Source: Eubacterium sp. AF36-5BH (GTDB lineage Bacteria > Bacillota > Clostridia > Lachnospirales > Lachnospiraceae). Taken from it: 64,000 nucleotides of DNA. Positions within the stretch are counted from its first letter, which is position 1; each line of letters starts with the position of its first letter. The stretch spans positions 62,001-126,000 of the forward strand of contig NZ_QTVG01000004.1 in the NCBI RefSeq assembly GCF_003460505.1. Direction: 5' to 3'. The position numbers and the translations under genes are program-made. The notes beneath the pieces are model-generated. The model was not told the DNA's origin, searched no databases, and worked only from the letters and a program-made list of their open reading frames with translations. Below are positions 43,945-53,977 of this stretch, piece by piece.

Positions 43945-45009
43945 ATGAAATTTATTCATACAGGTGATATACATTTAGGCGCACATCCTGAAAATAAGAA
44001 AGAATGGGCGGCAAAAAGAGGAGACGAAATTTGGGAATCCTTTGAAAGATTAATAAAGAAAATAAAGATGCAGCCAGTGGATTTGCTTATTATTGCAGGC
44101 GATATGTTTCATAGACAACCACTGCTAAGAGAAGTGAGAGAGGTAGATTACCTTCTGTCAACAATTCCTGATACAAAGATTGTAATATGTGCAGGAAATC
44201 ACGATGCCATAAAGAAGGGATCTTTTTATGATGGTTTTAAATGGAGTGAAAATGTAATCTTTATAGATGATAAAAACATTACCAAGGTTGATATTCCGGA
44301 ACTTAATACATGTGTTTATGGTTTAAGCTACCATGAAACAGAAATCCAGGAAAATTTATATGACCACATTATTGTAGAAGATATTGATAAAATTAATATT
44401 TTAGTAGCACATGGTGGCGATGAAAAACACATACCTATTAGTAAAAAGAAACTTGCAATGTCAGGTTTTGATTATGTAGCGTTAGGTCATATACATAAGC
44501 CGGAAATGGACGAGAAAAACCGTATGGCTTATTGTGGTTCCCTTGAACCAATTGACATGAATGACATGGGTGAGAGAGGATATATATACGGAGAAGTGAC
44601 AAAGAATAGTCTTGAGTTAGAGTTTGTTCCTTTTGCAAAACGTATATATAAGGAAATTGATTTTCAGGTAACTACAACAGCTACTAATATGGAAATTAGA
44701 CACAGACTTACGGATATGATTGAAGAAAATGGAAAAGATAATATGTTTAAGATTTTCTTTTCAGGTTACAGAGACCCCGATTTTGAAATAAATGAAAAAG
44801 AAATTGAGAGCGTTGGAAATATAGTTCAGATTGTAGATGAAACCGTACCGGATTTTGATTTTCAGGAATTATATGAAGATAATCATGATAATATATTGGG
44901 AATGTTTATTAAAAGATATTTGGACAAAGGAAATTTAAGCGAATTAGATCGAAAAACTTTATATTATGGTGCAAAGGCTTTAATAGATGCAATGGAGGAC
45001 AGACAATGA
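43945..45009 (+). CDS. Metallophosphoesterase, YhaO/SbcD-like nuclease
   Basis: 354 residues with all calcineurin-like motifs: HTGDIHLGAH, IAGDMFHR, ICAGNHD, VAHGGDE and GHIHKPE. The start is ATG 43945 with GGGAGG upstream. It overlaps the next gene by four bases (ATGA), the usual form of a nuclease–ATPase pair such as SbcCD or YhaO/YhaN. It probably acts in DNA repair. Confidence 0.9.
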   Translation: MKFIHTGDIHLGAHPENKKEWAAKRGDEIWESFERLIKKIKMQPVDLLIIAGDMFHRQPLLREVREVDYLLSTIPDTKIVICAGNHDAIKKGSFYDGFKWSENVIFIDDKNITKVDIPELNTCVYGLSYHETEIQENLYDHIIVEDIDKINILVAHGGDEKHIPISKKKLAMSGFDYVALGHIHKPEMDEKNRMAYCGSLEPIDMNDMGERGYIYGEVTKNSLELEFVPFAKRIYKEIDFQVTTTATNMEIRHRLTDMIEENGKDNMFKIFFSGYRDPDFEINEKEIESVGNIVQIVDETVPDFDFQELYEDNHDNILGMFIKRYLDKGNLSELDRKTLYYGAKALIDAMEDRQ

Positions 45010-46907
45010 TTATTAAGGATTTACAATTAACTAATTTCGGAAAATTTAATCATAAGTCCATGTCTTTGGAGCCGGGATTAAATATTATATATGGTGAAAA
45101 CGAGGCCGGTAAGACTACGTTTCATACATTTATTAGAGGCATGCTTTTTGGAATAGAGAAGCAAAGGGGAAAAGCTAGCAGTAAGGATACGTACAGTAAG
45201 TATGAGCCTTGGGACAACCCATCTAATTACCAAGGGATGATGAGAATCGAAAGCAATGGTGTTGATTATCGAATCGAAAGAAATTTCAACAGACAGAATA
45301 AATCATTTAAGGTGATAAATGAGGATTTAGGTCGTGAACTTACACAAGATGAAATTGACAAACTATTTACAGGGTTAGATGAAAGTTGTTACTACAATAC
45401 AATAAGTATTAGCCAGTTGGGAAGCGTAACAGACAAGGAATTAGAAAATATTTTAAAAAACTATGCGGCAAACTTAGGCTCCACTAAGTCTATGGAAATA
45501 GATATTAAAGAAGCCTTTACGGATTTGGATGCACAGAAGAAAAAGATTGCAACTGATAACCGAATCGGTGAGGAATATGATGTGGAACGTTGCATATACA
45601 CTGTTAAGGAACAACTGGAGGTCTCTGAAAGAGAGCAACATGCAATTATTGCATCAATTGAGCAGAAAAAAGATTCAGTTTTAAGGTTATCTTCAAGAAA
45701 GGAAGAACTTTCAGCATTAGACAAGCAAAGACTTGGAGAACTCGCAAGACAAAATGCCAGAAAAGATAAGCTGTATCAGGATGTTATGACATACACATCT
45801 GAGGTTGATAAGACAAATGAAATACTTGAAAAAATAAAAGCACATAAAGCTGAACTTACAAGTCAACTTATGGAAAAAGGCATAGACGGCCATGAAACAA
45901 TGGAAATGCTGTCTGAAAAAGTACATACACGTAGTAGTATGCCGGTTGCATTTATTATTTTAGCATTGGCATTTGTAGGTACAGGTGTAGGGCTGATACT
46001 TGGAAATTTGAATTTCTTAACAGTTACAGAATTTTGGATTAGACCAATTGGCTGCTTTGTAGGAGCTTTTATTTGTACAATCTTGGCAATCATAAGATAT
46101 TGTTTTAATAAAAAGAAGAAAAAGCGTAAGTTAGAGGCAATCAAGGAACTGAAATTAGCTTTGGATAAATTGGAAGCTGCAAAACATGAAGAACTTTACA
46201 CACAGCGTCAGTTAGAAAGCAAGAAAGAACTTTTGAAAAATACAAAGCTTATGATTAAGCAGGAAGAAGATCGTTCCATAGACTCAGCAGATTACAGCAA
46301 TGAAATTAAAGACATTGAAGAGCAGGAACGTGAACTTAATGAGGTTATATCAAAGGCGCGTTGGGCACTAGAGCAGAAAAAAGAACAGGATATTCAATGC
46401 GAAAGACAGTTGGATGAACTAACAGAGAGACTTGATAATATTAAAAAAGCCAAAATTGAAATTCAGGCAATAGAAGATGCAAAGGAAAACATTGAGGATA
46501 TTGCTAATGAAATACGAAATAGTTTTGGCAAGCGTTTAAACGAGAGAGCTTCCTACTATATGTCGCAGATAACAAATGGTAAATATGATAATTTGTCAAT
46601 TGATGAAAGATTGAATATTTTAGTTAATAGCAAAAAAGCATTGCTACCAGCTTCTAAGTTAAGTAAGGGAACAGTAGAACAAATATATATGGCATTGCGT
46701 TTGGCAGCAGCAGATATAATATTTGAAAAAGACTACAAACCAATTTTACTTGATGATGCTTTTGTAATGTATGACAACAAGAGAATGGGAAACACATTAA
46801 AGTTTATGGGCGAGAATATGGAACAGGTAATTTTGTTCTCATGTCATACAAGAGAAAAAGTTATGGCAGATAAATTAGAAATTAAGCATAATTTCATAAA
46901 ACTGTAG
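45006..46907 (+). CDS. AAA ATPase, YhaN-like (SbcC-related) with internal membrane helices
   Basis: 633 residues: Walker A GENEAGKTT at 30–38, long coiled coils at ~190–300 and ~375–510, and the C-terminal half of the ATP site (LSKGTVEQIYMALRLAAADI, ILLDDAFVMYD). Two hydrophobic helices at ~312–368 sit between the coils, as in YhaN rather than SbcC, so the complex is likely at the membrane. Together with the preceding nuclease it forms a DNA-end processing complex by family analogy. Confidence 0.88.
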   Translation: MIIKDLQLTNFGKFNHKSMSLEPGLNIIYGENEAGKTTFHTFIRGMLFGIEKQRGKASSKDTYSKYEPWDNPSNYQGMMRIESNGVDYRIERNFNRQNKSFKVINEDLGRELTQDEIDKLFTGLDESCYYNTISISQLGSVTDKELENILKNYAANLGSTKSMEIDIKEAFTDLDAQKKKIATDNRIGEEYDVERCIYTVKEQLEVSEREQHAIIASIEQKKDSVLRLSSRKEELSALDKQRLGELARQNARKDKLYQDVMTYTSEVDKTNEILEKIKAHKAELTSQLMEKGIDGHETMEMLSEKVHTRSSMPVAFIILALAFVGTGVGLILGNLNFLTVTEFWIRPIGCFVGAFICTILAIIRYCFNKKKKKRKLEAIKELKLALDKLEAAKHEELYTQRQLESKKELLKNTKLMIKQEEDRSIDSADYSNEIKDIEEQERELNEVISKARWALEQKKEQDIQCERQLDELTERLDNIKKAKIEIQAIEDAKENIEDIANEIRNSFGKRLNERASYYMSQITNGKYDNLSIDERLNILVNSKKALLPASKLSKGTVEQIYMALRLAAADIIFEKDYKPILLDDAFVMYDNKRMGNTLKFMGENMEQVILFSCHTREKVMADKLEIKHNFIKL

Positions 46908-46996
46908 ACATATAAGTAAAGACGCAGGCAAAAGCACGAGCAAAGGCGTAAGTAGAAATACAATTAAAAAAATAAAATTAGCTATAATAAAATAAT

Positions 46997-47047
46997 AAAA
47001 AGGCTACGGGTTTTATAGATTTGATACTATAAACCCATAGCCTTTTT
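46997..47047. terminator. Bidirectional terminator between yhaN-like gene and prs
   Basis: A ~21-bp nearly perfect stem (46997–47018 with 47027–47047) with A-rich and T-rich outer arms serves both convergent genes. Confidence 0.88.
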
Positions 47048-47130
47048 ACTTTATCTCAAATTAGTTTCAACAATAATGATTACATAAATGCTTGAATAAC
47101 ATAAATACATAACACAATTGTTAGAAATTA

Positions 47131-48300
47131 TTATCTGTTTTTATATGCTTCAACGCATTTTTCAATCTTCTTGTATGGATTTAGTAAATCACTAATAGAA
47201 GAATCGTGGTTTAATCTGTCGATGAAGTATGCTGTGTATTTAGCAACGTCTACGTTAATGTACCATTCTCTTGAAAGAAGTTCAGGTGTCTGGTAAATGC
47301 AGTTTGTTGTCATAATACGATAAATTGTTCCATCAGCGTAAGCTTCGTCAAATCTTTCAAGACCATTTGTAAATAAACCAAATGTTGAAGCAACGAAAAC
47401 TCTCTTAGCTTTACGTTTCTTAAGCTGTCTTGCAACGTCAAGCATACTATCACCTGAAGAAATCATATCGTCAATAATTAACACGTCTTTACCTTCAACA
47501 GATTCACCTAAGTATTCATGAGCAACGATTGGGTTTCTTCCGTCTACAACCTGTGTAAAGTCACGACGTTTGTAGAACATACCCATATTGATTCCAAGAG
47601 CGTTTGCAAAATAAACTACTCTGCTCATTGCACCTTCATCAGGGCTGATTACCATAAGGTGATCATCATCAATAATAAGGTCATCAACATTTCTTAAAAG
47701 GTTCTTAATGTACTGATATGTTGGCATAATTGATTCAAATCCGCTAATAGGAATTGCGTTGTTTACTCTAGGATCGTGAGCATCAAATGTTAAGATGTTG
47801 TCAACACCCATGCTTACTAATTCCTGAAGCATTACTGCACAGTCCATAGATTCTCTAGAAGAACGTCTATGCTGTCTGCTTTCATATAAGAAAGGCATAA
47901 TAACTGTAATCTTCTTTGCTTTACCGGCAGCGGCAGCAATAACACGCTTAATGTCAGCATAGTGGTCATCAGGTGACATATGGTTCTTGTGACCACAAAC
48001 AGTGTATTCTACGCTGTAATTTGTTACATCATCGATAATGTAAAGGTCTGTACCTCTAACAGTATCTCTTAATGTACATTTGGCTTCACCTGTACCAAAA
48101 CGTGGTGTGTCTACATCAAGAAGATATGAGTCTTTTACATATCCTTTGAAAGTGATAGGTGATTCCTTTGCTTCGATTCTCTCGCTTCTCCAGTCAGAAA
48201 TATATGCGTCTACAGTTTCACCTAAAGCTTTGCTTCCTGATAAAGCTACAATCGCAAGTGGTCCAACAGGAATTGATTCAATGAATTTTTCGATAGCCAT
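47131..48300 (-). CDS. prs: Ribose-phosphate pyrophosphokinase (PRPP synthetase)
   Basis: 389 residues. The start is the second ATG (48300); GGAGG eight bases upstream is itself part of an earlier in-frame ATG (48315), which is thus unlikely. Motifs: LIIDDVTNYSVEYTV, MPFLYESRQHRRSSRESMDC, FDAHDPRVNNAIPI, and PRPP loop VLIIDDMISSGDSMLDVA. It makes PRPP for nucleotide, His and Trp synthesis. The family is usually ~315 residues; this longer form is common in Lachnospiraceae as far as I recall. Confidence 0.94.
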   Translation of the reverse strand: MAIEKFIESIPVGPLAIVALSGSKALGETVDAYISDWRSERIEAKESPITFKGYVKDSYLLDVDTPRFGTGEAKCTLRDTVRGTDLYIIDDVTNYSVEYTVCGHKNHMSPDDHYADIKRVIAAAAGKAKKITVIMPFLYESRQHRRSSRESMDCAVMLQELVSMGVDNILTFDAHDPRVNNAIPISGFESIMPTYQYIKNLLRNVDDLIIDDDHLMVISPDEGAMSRVVYFANALGINMGMFYKRRDFTQVVDGRNPIVAHEYLGESVEGKDVLIIDDMISSGDSMLDVARQLKKRKAKRVFVASTFGLFTNGLERFDEAYADGTIYRIMTTNCIYQTPELLSREWYINVDVAKYTAYFIDRLNHDSSISDLLNPYKKIEKCVEAYKNR

Positions 48301-48328
48301 TAATTTTTCCTCCATGTGTAAAAAAGTG

Positions 48329-49321
48329 TTAATTAATAAATTTTTTTATCCTTATATCATCACCAAAAATCTTAAATGTATTATAGTTACCAAGAATTCT
48401 CGAAAATGTTCTGTCAGTATAAACTTCATTAAGATCTGACAATGAGAAATTGGTTGATATAATTGTTGATTTATGGTGTATAAGTCTGTAGTTTAAACAA
48501 TCAAACAAAGCTGAATTGGTAAAAGAATTAGCCATTTCGCTTCCAAGATCATCAATTATAAGCACATCGCACTGTAATAGCTCATGCTTTGTAATTTGTC
48601 CAAATGCAGATGATTCCTTTTGATTAAAAGTAATTTTTGACAACAAATCAAAGAAAGATACAGCTGTTAAATATAGCACTGTATGTGACTTGTTAATCAG
48701 TTCATTTGCAATGCAGTTAATGAGAAAAGTTTTTCCCGAACCTGCTCTACCATAAAATAAAATACTATTATTGTCAATATTATCAAAATTATCTACAAAT
48801 TCTTTACAGAAAGTTACAACGTCCTTAATGTTATCAAGAGCAGTAACACCTGTTACTTCATCTACAAAATTATTTGAATATAAATCAAAATTAAATGTGC
48901 TGAAATTTTCCTTTTGTAGTATATCATTTAATTCTTCGGTTGTGTAAAGAGATTTTATAACTTCCTTCTGAAGACATTCACAAGGTTGTCCGTTCACAAA
49001 ACCAGTATCTTTACAAATAGGACAATCATAAATGGGCTCAAGATAATCACTCTGATAACCGTTTGCCATAAGGAGAGCCTTCTTCTGATTGCTTACATTG
49101 GCGATATCTTCTTTTAAATTGTCTTTTAAAGATGTATCCCCATTAAGTGCACTACGTGCAGCATTAACTGCCAGAGAGCTGATTTTTAAGTCACAATCCT
49201 TAATCTGAGGAATCTTTTCATAAATCTCTTTGAGACGCTTGTCCTGTTTAATACTATTGTCCAATCGTCTATTATTATACTTATTATAAATAATGTCAAA
49301 CTGTTCTCTTGTTAATCCCAT
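48329..49321 (-). CDS. dnaI: DnaI/DnaC-type helicase loader ATPase
   Basis: 330 residues: helical N-terminus, a zinc-type motif CPICKDTGFVNGQPCEC at ~105, and an AAA+ domain with Walker A FYGRAGSGKTFL, Walker B VLIIDDLGSE, sensor ISTNFSLSDL and Arg finger region DRTFSRILG. It loads the replicative helicase. I start at ATG 49321; GGAG six bases upstream belongs to the earlier ATG 49333. It lies between dnaD and prs. Confidence 0.92.
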   Translation of the reverse strand: MGLTREQFDIIYNKYNNRRLDNSIKQDKRLKEIYEKIPQIKDCDLKISSLAVNAARSALNGDTSLKDNLKEDIANVSNQKKALLMANGYQSDYLEPIYDCPICKDTGFVNGQPCECLQKEVIKSLYTTEELNDILQKENFSTFNFDLYSNNFVDEVTGVTALDNIKDVVTFCKEFVDNFDNIDNNSILFYGRAGSGKTFLINCIANELINKSHTVLYLTAVSFFDLLSKITFNQKESSAFGQITKHELLQCDVLIIDDLGSEMANSFTNSALFDCLNYRLIHHKSTIISTNFSLSDLNEVYTDRTFSRILGNYNTFKIFGDDIRIKKFIN

Positions 49322-49358
49322 AAAAAACTCCATTCATAGGGTATATGTTGATTGCTGT

Positions 49359-50510
49359 CTATTTTTCTTTTGAAGAAATGTTAGCAACCATTTCTTTTCG
49401 GTTCATAATAAGCTGCTTTTCGAAGTCCTGATGATTATAATTTCTACTTTCAATAGCTCTAACATTTTTTGGACGACTGATTTTCTTAGCAACTTTTGCC
49501 TTAGCACTGTAAATCTTCTGTGATTCTTCTTTGTGTTCCTTGTCCAACTTTTCAATGTCAGCCATTGATGTTACATTTTTTTCTGACCATTTTAGTAAAA
49601 TTGAATCAGCATAAGAAAACTTTCCGCTGTTTGTACTTGCGTGAGCAGCAGATCTGTTGCAGGCTTCAATAATGAATTCATCAGAAAAATCTAACTCATC
49701 AGTCCACTTTGTTATGTAAGACATTTCACGTTTAATAGGTCTTGCTGGAACATCTAAACCAAAAGCTTTGTAAATGCTTTTTGAAATATCTTTCTGTAAT
49801 TTTAAGTAATCCTTAAGTTCCTTTAATGTTCTAATGTCTTTTTCAAAGTAAAAAACAATCTGTTTTTCTATGTATGAAAGGGACTTCTGCCCTGATGAAA
49901 TGCAAGATTCCATAACGTATTCGATAAAGTCGGCACTAAGCTGTAAACCATCAAGTATGTATAAAATGCTGTCGATTTCTGTAGGGCTTAGTAACTTGCC
50001 TAAATATGTTTCAGCAAGGAACTTAATCTGCTGGAAATCTTCATTGTCTGAAAAAGCTTCAACTTCTCTTGGTGAATATTTCTTCTTGTTAGGAACGATA
50101 ATTCCTGATGCTGTAGGAACTGCAATAGGAGCTGATTCTCCGGCAGCAGATGCTAAAACTTCAGTGTTTGTATCAAGTTTATTGTTTAAATCCCTAACAA
50201 TGTATCTGTTTGTTGAAAGTGCTTCAAGCTTGATTCCGTTAATGGAACCATCCTCGTCAAGTGATAGTGAGAGTAAATTCTCTCTTGACCAGAATTTCAA
50301 AGCACGAACAACGTCGCTTTCAAGTATATTAAAAGTATCAGCAATAGTTGGAATTGAAAGATCTTCGCATCCAGTGTTTACAAGACGTAAAAGTAATAAA
50401 TAAATCTTTACAAATTCACCATTTGCAGTTGGCATGTATTCATCTACAAAAACATTCGAAATAGAAGTAAAATCTGTAAAATTACCTCTGTCAAAAATTA
50501 ACTTGCTCAT
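49359..50510 (-). CDS. DnaD domain replication initiation protein
   Basis: 383 residues: an N-terminal winged-helix part (VKIYLLLLRLVNTGCEDLSI, VVRALKFWSRENLLSL) and two DnaB/DnaD domains (LLSPTEIDSILYILDGLQLS; IYKAFGLDVPARPIKREMSY). It works with DnaI to bring the helicase to DNA. The start is ATG 50510 after GAGGG; an upstream in-frame ATG (50579) lies in untranslated leader containing an inverted repeat. Confidence 0.88.
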   Translation of the reverse strand: MSKLIFDRGNFTDFTSISNVFVDEYMPTANGEFVKIYLLLLRLVNTGCEDLSIPTIADTFNILESDVVRALKFWSRENLLSLSLDEDGSINGIKLEALSTNRYIVRDLNNKLDTNTEVLASAAGESAPIAVPTASGIIVPNKKKYSPREVEAFSDNEDFQQIKFLAETYLGKLLSPTEIDSILYILDGLQLSADFIEYVMESCISSGQKSLSYIEKQIVFYFEKDIRTLKELKDYLKLQKDISKSIYKAFGLDVPARPIKREMSYITKWTDELDFSDEFIIEACNRSAAHASTNSGKFSYADSILLKWSEKNVTSMADIEKLDKEHKEESQKIYSAKAKVAKKISRPKNVRAIESRNYNHQDFEKQLIMNRKEMVANISSKEK

Positions 50511-50554
50511 ATCTTTATGTCCCTCTTTTTCCAAAAAAAATATTAAAAATTTGT

Positions 50555-50570
50555 ACAGGAAAATTCCTGC
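50555..50570 (-). promoter_or_regulatory. Inverted repeat in the dnaD leader
   Basis: ACAGGAA-AA-TTCCTGC, 45 bases before the dnaD start; shares the CAGGAA half-site with the repeat at 50644. Confidence 0.5.
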
Positions 50571-50643
50571 CTGTCCCAAAATATTTCAACAGAAAATTCG
50601 TCAAAAATATTACTGTTTTTTCTCAAAAACACATACAGGGGAT

Positions 50644-50690
50644 TTCCTGCGTGCAGGAATGAGTATAGCATAAAGTATAAAAAATGCAAT
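50644..50690 (-). promoter_or_regulatory. dnaD–dnaI–prs promoter with overlapping inverted repeat
   Basis: On the minus strand: TTGCAT (50684–50689), 16 bases, then TATACT (50662–50667) with an extended TGC before it. TTCCTGC-GT-GCAGGAA (50644–50659) lies at the expected transcription start, a good place for a repressor. The regulator is unknown. Confidence 0.6.
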
Positions 50691-50733
50691 GTTGCAAAAG
50701 GCTTGAATGCCCCATTTTTAAAGGACTTTTGGC

Positions 50734-50762
50734 AATGTTAATAATGTTAATAATGTTAATAC
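50734..50762. repeat. Three tandem 9-base units
   Basis: AATGTTAAT occurs three times in succession between the divergent dnaD and convergent murC regions. The rest of the 50580–50848 gap shows no gene. Confidence 0.6.
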
Positions 50763-50848
50763 ATCAGCCGGAAAAAATGCTGAAAAATGTCGAACACCTT
50801 ATTTTATGGGGAAAACAAACCAATGTTAATTACTTGAAAATTATGAAC

Positions 50849-50895
50849 AAAAAAACCACAAAATTTTGAAGAAAGTTATCAACAAAATTTTGTGG
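50849..50895 (-). terminator. Terminator after murC
   Basis: A perfect 12-bp stem (50856–50867 with 50884–50895); on the minus strand it is followed by seven T. Confidence 0.88.
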
Positions 50896-50907
50896 GATGT
50901 TAATAAG

Positions 50908-52290
50908 TTATTTTCCTAAAAGATGTTCCCCTATTTTAACTACATCTCCGGCACCCATTGTTATTAACAAATCGCCAGGTGAACAACTTTCTAGTAAAAA
51001 ATTTTCTATTTCACTGAAACTTGGGTAGTAATGTACCTCAGTTCCGTATTTTTCGATTTCTTTTTTTACATCTAAAGAACTAACACCTAAAGTGTCTTTT
51101 TCTCTTGCAGCATAAATATCTGCTAAAACTACAGCGTCAGCTTCCTTTAATGCTTTTCCAAATTCAGGAAGTAATGACTTAGTTCTTGAATATGTATGTG
51201 GCTGGAAAACTACCCACATTTTCTTATGAGGATAGTGTTTAGCTGTTTTGATAGTTGCTGTAATTTCATCTGGGTGATGTGCGTAATCATCAATAATAGT
51301 AACATCGCCCACTTTACCCTTGTACTGGAATCTTCTGTCAGTTCCACCGTATTGTGTAAGACCGGCCTTGATGTTCTCGTCACTAATTCCCATTGCGTGA
51401 GCAGCGGCAATAGCAGCAAGAGAGTTGTAAATATTGTGTTCTCCTGTAACATTTAAAGCTACATGGAATGACTTTTCACCGTTAACAACCAGGTCGTATG
51501 AACCTTTAGCAAACTGATCAAATTCAATATTTGTAGCACTGTAATCACTCTTTGCAGGATCTGAACCTACAGTTATAACCTTACATTTTAGCCCGTCAGT
51601 AAAATATTCTAAGTTGTCAATATCACTATTTATAACAAGAAAACCGTCGTCAGGTACAAGTTCAGCAAATTTTCTGAAACTGTGTCTAATGTCATCTAAA
51701 TCCTTAAAGAAATCAAGATGGTCTGCGGCAACGTTCAAAATAATTGCCATATTTGGCTTAAATGATAAGAAACTATTAGTGTATTCACAAGCTTCTGTAA
51801 TTAATTTATCTGAATGTCCAACACGTGTGTTTCCATGAATTGCAGGCATAATACCACCTACTAATATAGTTGGATCAGTGTTTCCTTCTAACATAATCTG
51901 TGACAACATTGAAGTTGTAGTGGTTTTTCCATGGGTTCCTGAAACTCCAATTGCCATAGGGTAGTTAAGCATAATTTGACCTAAAAACTCAGCTCTTGTA
52001 AGAAGTGGAATACCAAGTTCCTTTGCCTTAACAAGCTCAGGGTTGTCCTGCTTAATAGCAGCAGTATAAATTAAAACGTCTATATCAGATGAAATATTAC
52101 CAGCTACCTGATTATAAAAAATCTTCGCTCCTAAAGATTCTAAATGATCAGTGATTTTTGATTCGTGTGAATCTGATCCTGTAACTGTAAAACCTCGTGA
52201 AATCATAATTTCTGCAAGAGCACTCATGCTAATGCCACCAATTCCTGTAAAATGTAAATTGGCAGGAGTATTAAAATCTAAATTGTACAT
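50908..52290 (-). CDS. murC: UDP-N-acetylmuramate–L-alanine ligase
   Basis: 460 residues with the Mur ligase plan: Rossmann start FTGIGGISMSALAEIM, ATP loop GVSGTHGKTTTT at 115–126, NVAADHLDFF, and IIDDYAHHPDEITAT. It adds L-Ala to UDP-MurNAc in peptidoglycan synthesis. AGGAGAAGG precedes the ATG. It follows the dnaD–dnaI–prs run on the same strand with its own promoter region. Confidence 0.97.
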   Translation of the reverse strand: MYNLDFNTPANLHFTGIGGISMSALAEIMISRGFTVTGSDSHESKITDHLESLGAKIFYNQVAGNISSDIDVLIYTAAIKQDNPELVKAKELGIPLLTRAEFLGQIMLNYPMAIGVSGTHGKTTTTSMLSQIMLEGNTDPTILVGGIMPAIHGNTRVGHSDKLITEACEYTNSFLSFKPNMAIILNVAADHLDFFKDLDDIRHSFRKFAELVPDDGFLVINSDIDNLEYFTDGLKCKVITVGSDPAKSDYSATNIEFDQFAKGSYDLVVNGEKSFHVALNVTGEHNIYNSLAAIAAAHAMGISDENIKAGLTQYGGTDRRFQYKGKVGDVTIIDDYAHHPDEITATIKTAKHYPHKKMWVVFQPHTYSRTKSLLPEFGKALKEADAVVLADIYAAREKDTLGVSSLDVKKEIEKYGTEVHYYPSFSEIENFLLESCSPGDLLITMGAGDVVKIGEHLLGK

Positions 52291-52702
52291 AATCCTTCTC
52301 CTAAATTAAATATATAAATTTTTGCACAGGCAAAACCTAATAAAATTAACATATAAATATGTATAAAAATAAATTGCATATTAATATGAAGAAAAAAATT
52401 TTAAAAAGGCTCCCTTTACATCTTAAAATACTTAATTATTATACACTTCTTATGACAAATTTTAAAGGTTCAATATGGTAAAAATATATAGCAGAAAATT
52501 GCTAAAAATTTAACAAAATCAAAATGCAACAAAAAAATAGTCGAATGATGTACAAAATGCACAAAGAAAAAAGAAAAAAACATCAAAAAAACGAAAAAAC
52601 TAATAAAAAAAAGCACCAAAAGATACTTATTACCCTTTTAATATGTCACATTTAATGTTATACTTTTAGTACACAATTTTTTTAAGCAGCGAGGTGAAGG
52701 AC
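52291..52702. other. Divergent murC/glgC promoter region
   Basis: 412 very A-rich bases with no coding signal. An extended -10, TGTTATACT (52656–52664), lies 39 bases before glgC. I see no riboswitch or long repeat. Confidence 0.6.
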
Positions 52703-53977
52703 ATGGTAAAAAAAGAAATGATAGCTATGTTGTTAGCCGGCGGCCAAGGTAGTCGTTTAGGAGTGCTAACAGCGAAAGTAGCAAAACCTGCAGTTGCCTT
52801 TGGAGGAAAATACAAAATCATAGATTTTCCATTAAGCAATTGCATTAATTCAGGTGTGGATACAGTTGGTGTACTTACTCAGTACCAACCACTTAGACTA
52901 AATGCTCATATTGGAATTGGTATTCCATGGGATTTAGACAGAAATATAGGCGGTGTAACAGTACTTCCACCATATGAAAAAAGTGAAAATACAGAATGGT
53001 ATACAGGAACAGCAAACGCAATTTACCAGAATTTAGATTATATGGAATCATATAATCCGGACTATGTGCTAATTTTATCAGGGGATCATATTTATAAGAT
53101 GGATTATGAAGTGATGCTTGATTACCACAAGGCGAACAATGCGGATGTAACCATAGCAGCTATGCCGGTTCCAATTGAAGAGGCAAGTAGATTTGGTGTG
53201 GTAGTAACAGATGATAATCATAAGATAACAGAATTTCAGGAGAAGCCGGAACATCCAAAGAGTAACCTGGCATCCATGGGAATTTACATATTTAGTTGGC
53301 CTGTATTAAAAGAGGCTTTGTTAAAGTTAAAAGATCAGCCAAATTGTGATTTTGGTATGCACATTATTCCATACATTCATGGAAGCGGAAGACCAATTTA
53401 CGCTTATGAATATAATGGATACTGGAAGGACGTAGGAACATTGAAATCATATTGGGAAGCTAATATGGAATTAATCGATATCGTTCCTGAGTTTAATTTA
53501 TATGAGGAATTTTGGAAGATTTACACAAAGAATGATGCACTTCCGCCACAATATATTTCAGCAGATGCAGAGATTGAGAAAAGTATTGTAGGTGAAGGTT
53601 GCGACATTAGAGGTAATGTACAGAATTCAGTAATAAGTGCTAATGTTGAGGTTGGCGAAAACGCAGAAATTCACGATTCAATTATTATGCAGGGAAGCGT
53701 AATAAAGCCGGGAACTAAGATTTATGGCAGTATTATAGCTGAAAATGTTGAAGTTGGAGAGAATTGTACAATTGGTGTTGGCGAATATGCTGACAGTAAA
53801 TTAAGTCAGAAGATATACAATTGTGATTTGACAGTAATAGGCGAAGGCTCAGTTATTCCTGACGGTGTAACAATTGGTAAGAATGTTGCAATTTCAGGAA
53901 AAACAGAACCATCAGATTATCCTGACGGAAAGCTCCCATCAGGTGACTATATAGTTAAGGCAGGTGAGAATAAATGA
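52703..53977 (+). CDS. glgC: Glucose-1-phosphate adenylyltransferase, catalytic subunit
   Basis: 424 residues: nucleotide-binding [15 protein letters not shown], substrate motif [29 protein letters not shown], and a C-terminal left-handed beta-helix. It makes ADP-glucose for glycogen. I start at ATG 52703, with GAGGTG seven bases upstream. It overlaps glgD by four bases. Confidence 0.96.
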   Translation: MVKKEMIAMLLAGGQGSRLGVLTAKVAKPAVAFGGKYKIIDFPLSNCINSGVDTVGVLTQYQPLRLNAHIGIGIPWDLDRNIGGVTVLPPYEKSENTEWYTGTANAIYQNLDYMESYNPDYVLILSGDHIYKMDYEVMLDYHKANNADVTIAAMPVPIEEASRFGVVVTDDNHKITEFQEKPEHPKSNLASMGIYIFSWPVLKEALLKLKDQPNCDFGMHIIPYIHGSGRPIYAYEYNGYWKDVGTLKSYWEANMELIDIVPEFNLYEEFWKIYTKNDALPPQYISADAEIEKSIVGEGCDIRGNVQNSVISANVEVGENAEIHDSIIMQGSVIKPGTKIYGSIIAENVEVGENCTIGVGEYADSKLSQKIYNCDLTVIGEGSVIPDGVTIGKNVAISGKTEPSDYPDGKLPSGDYIVKAGENK

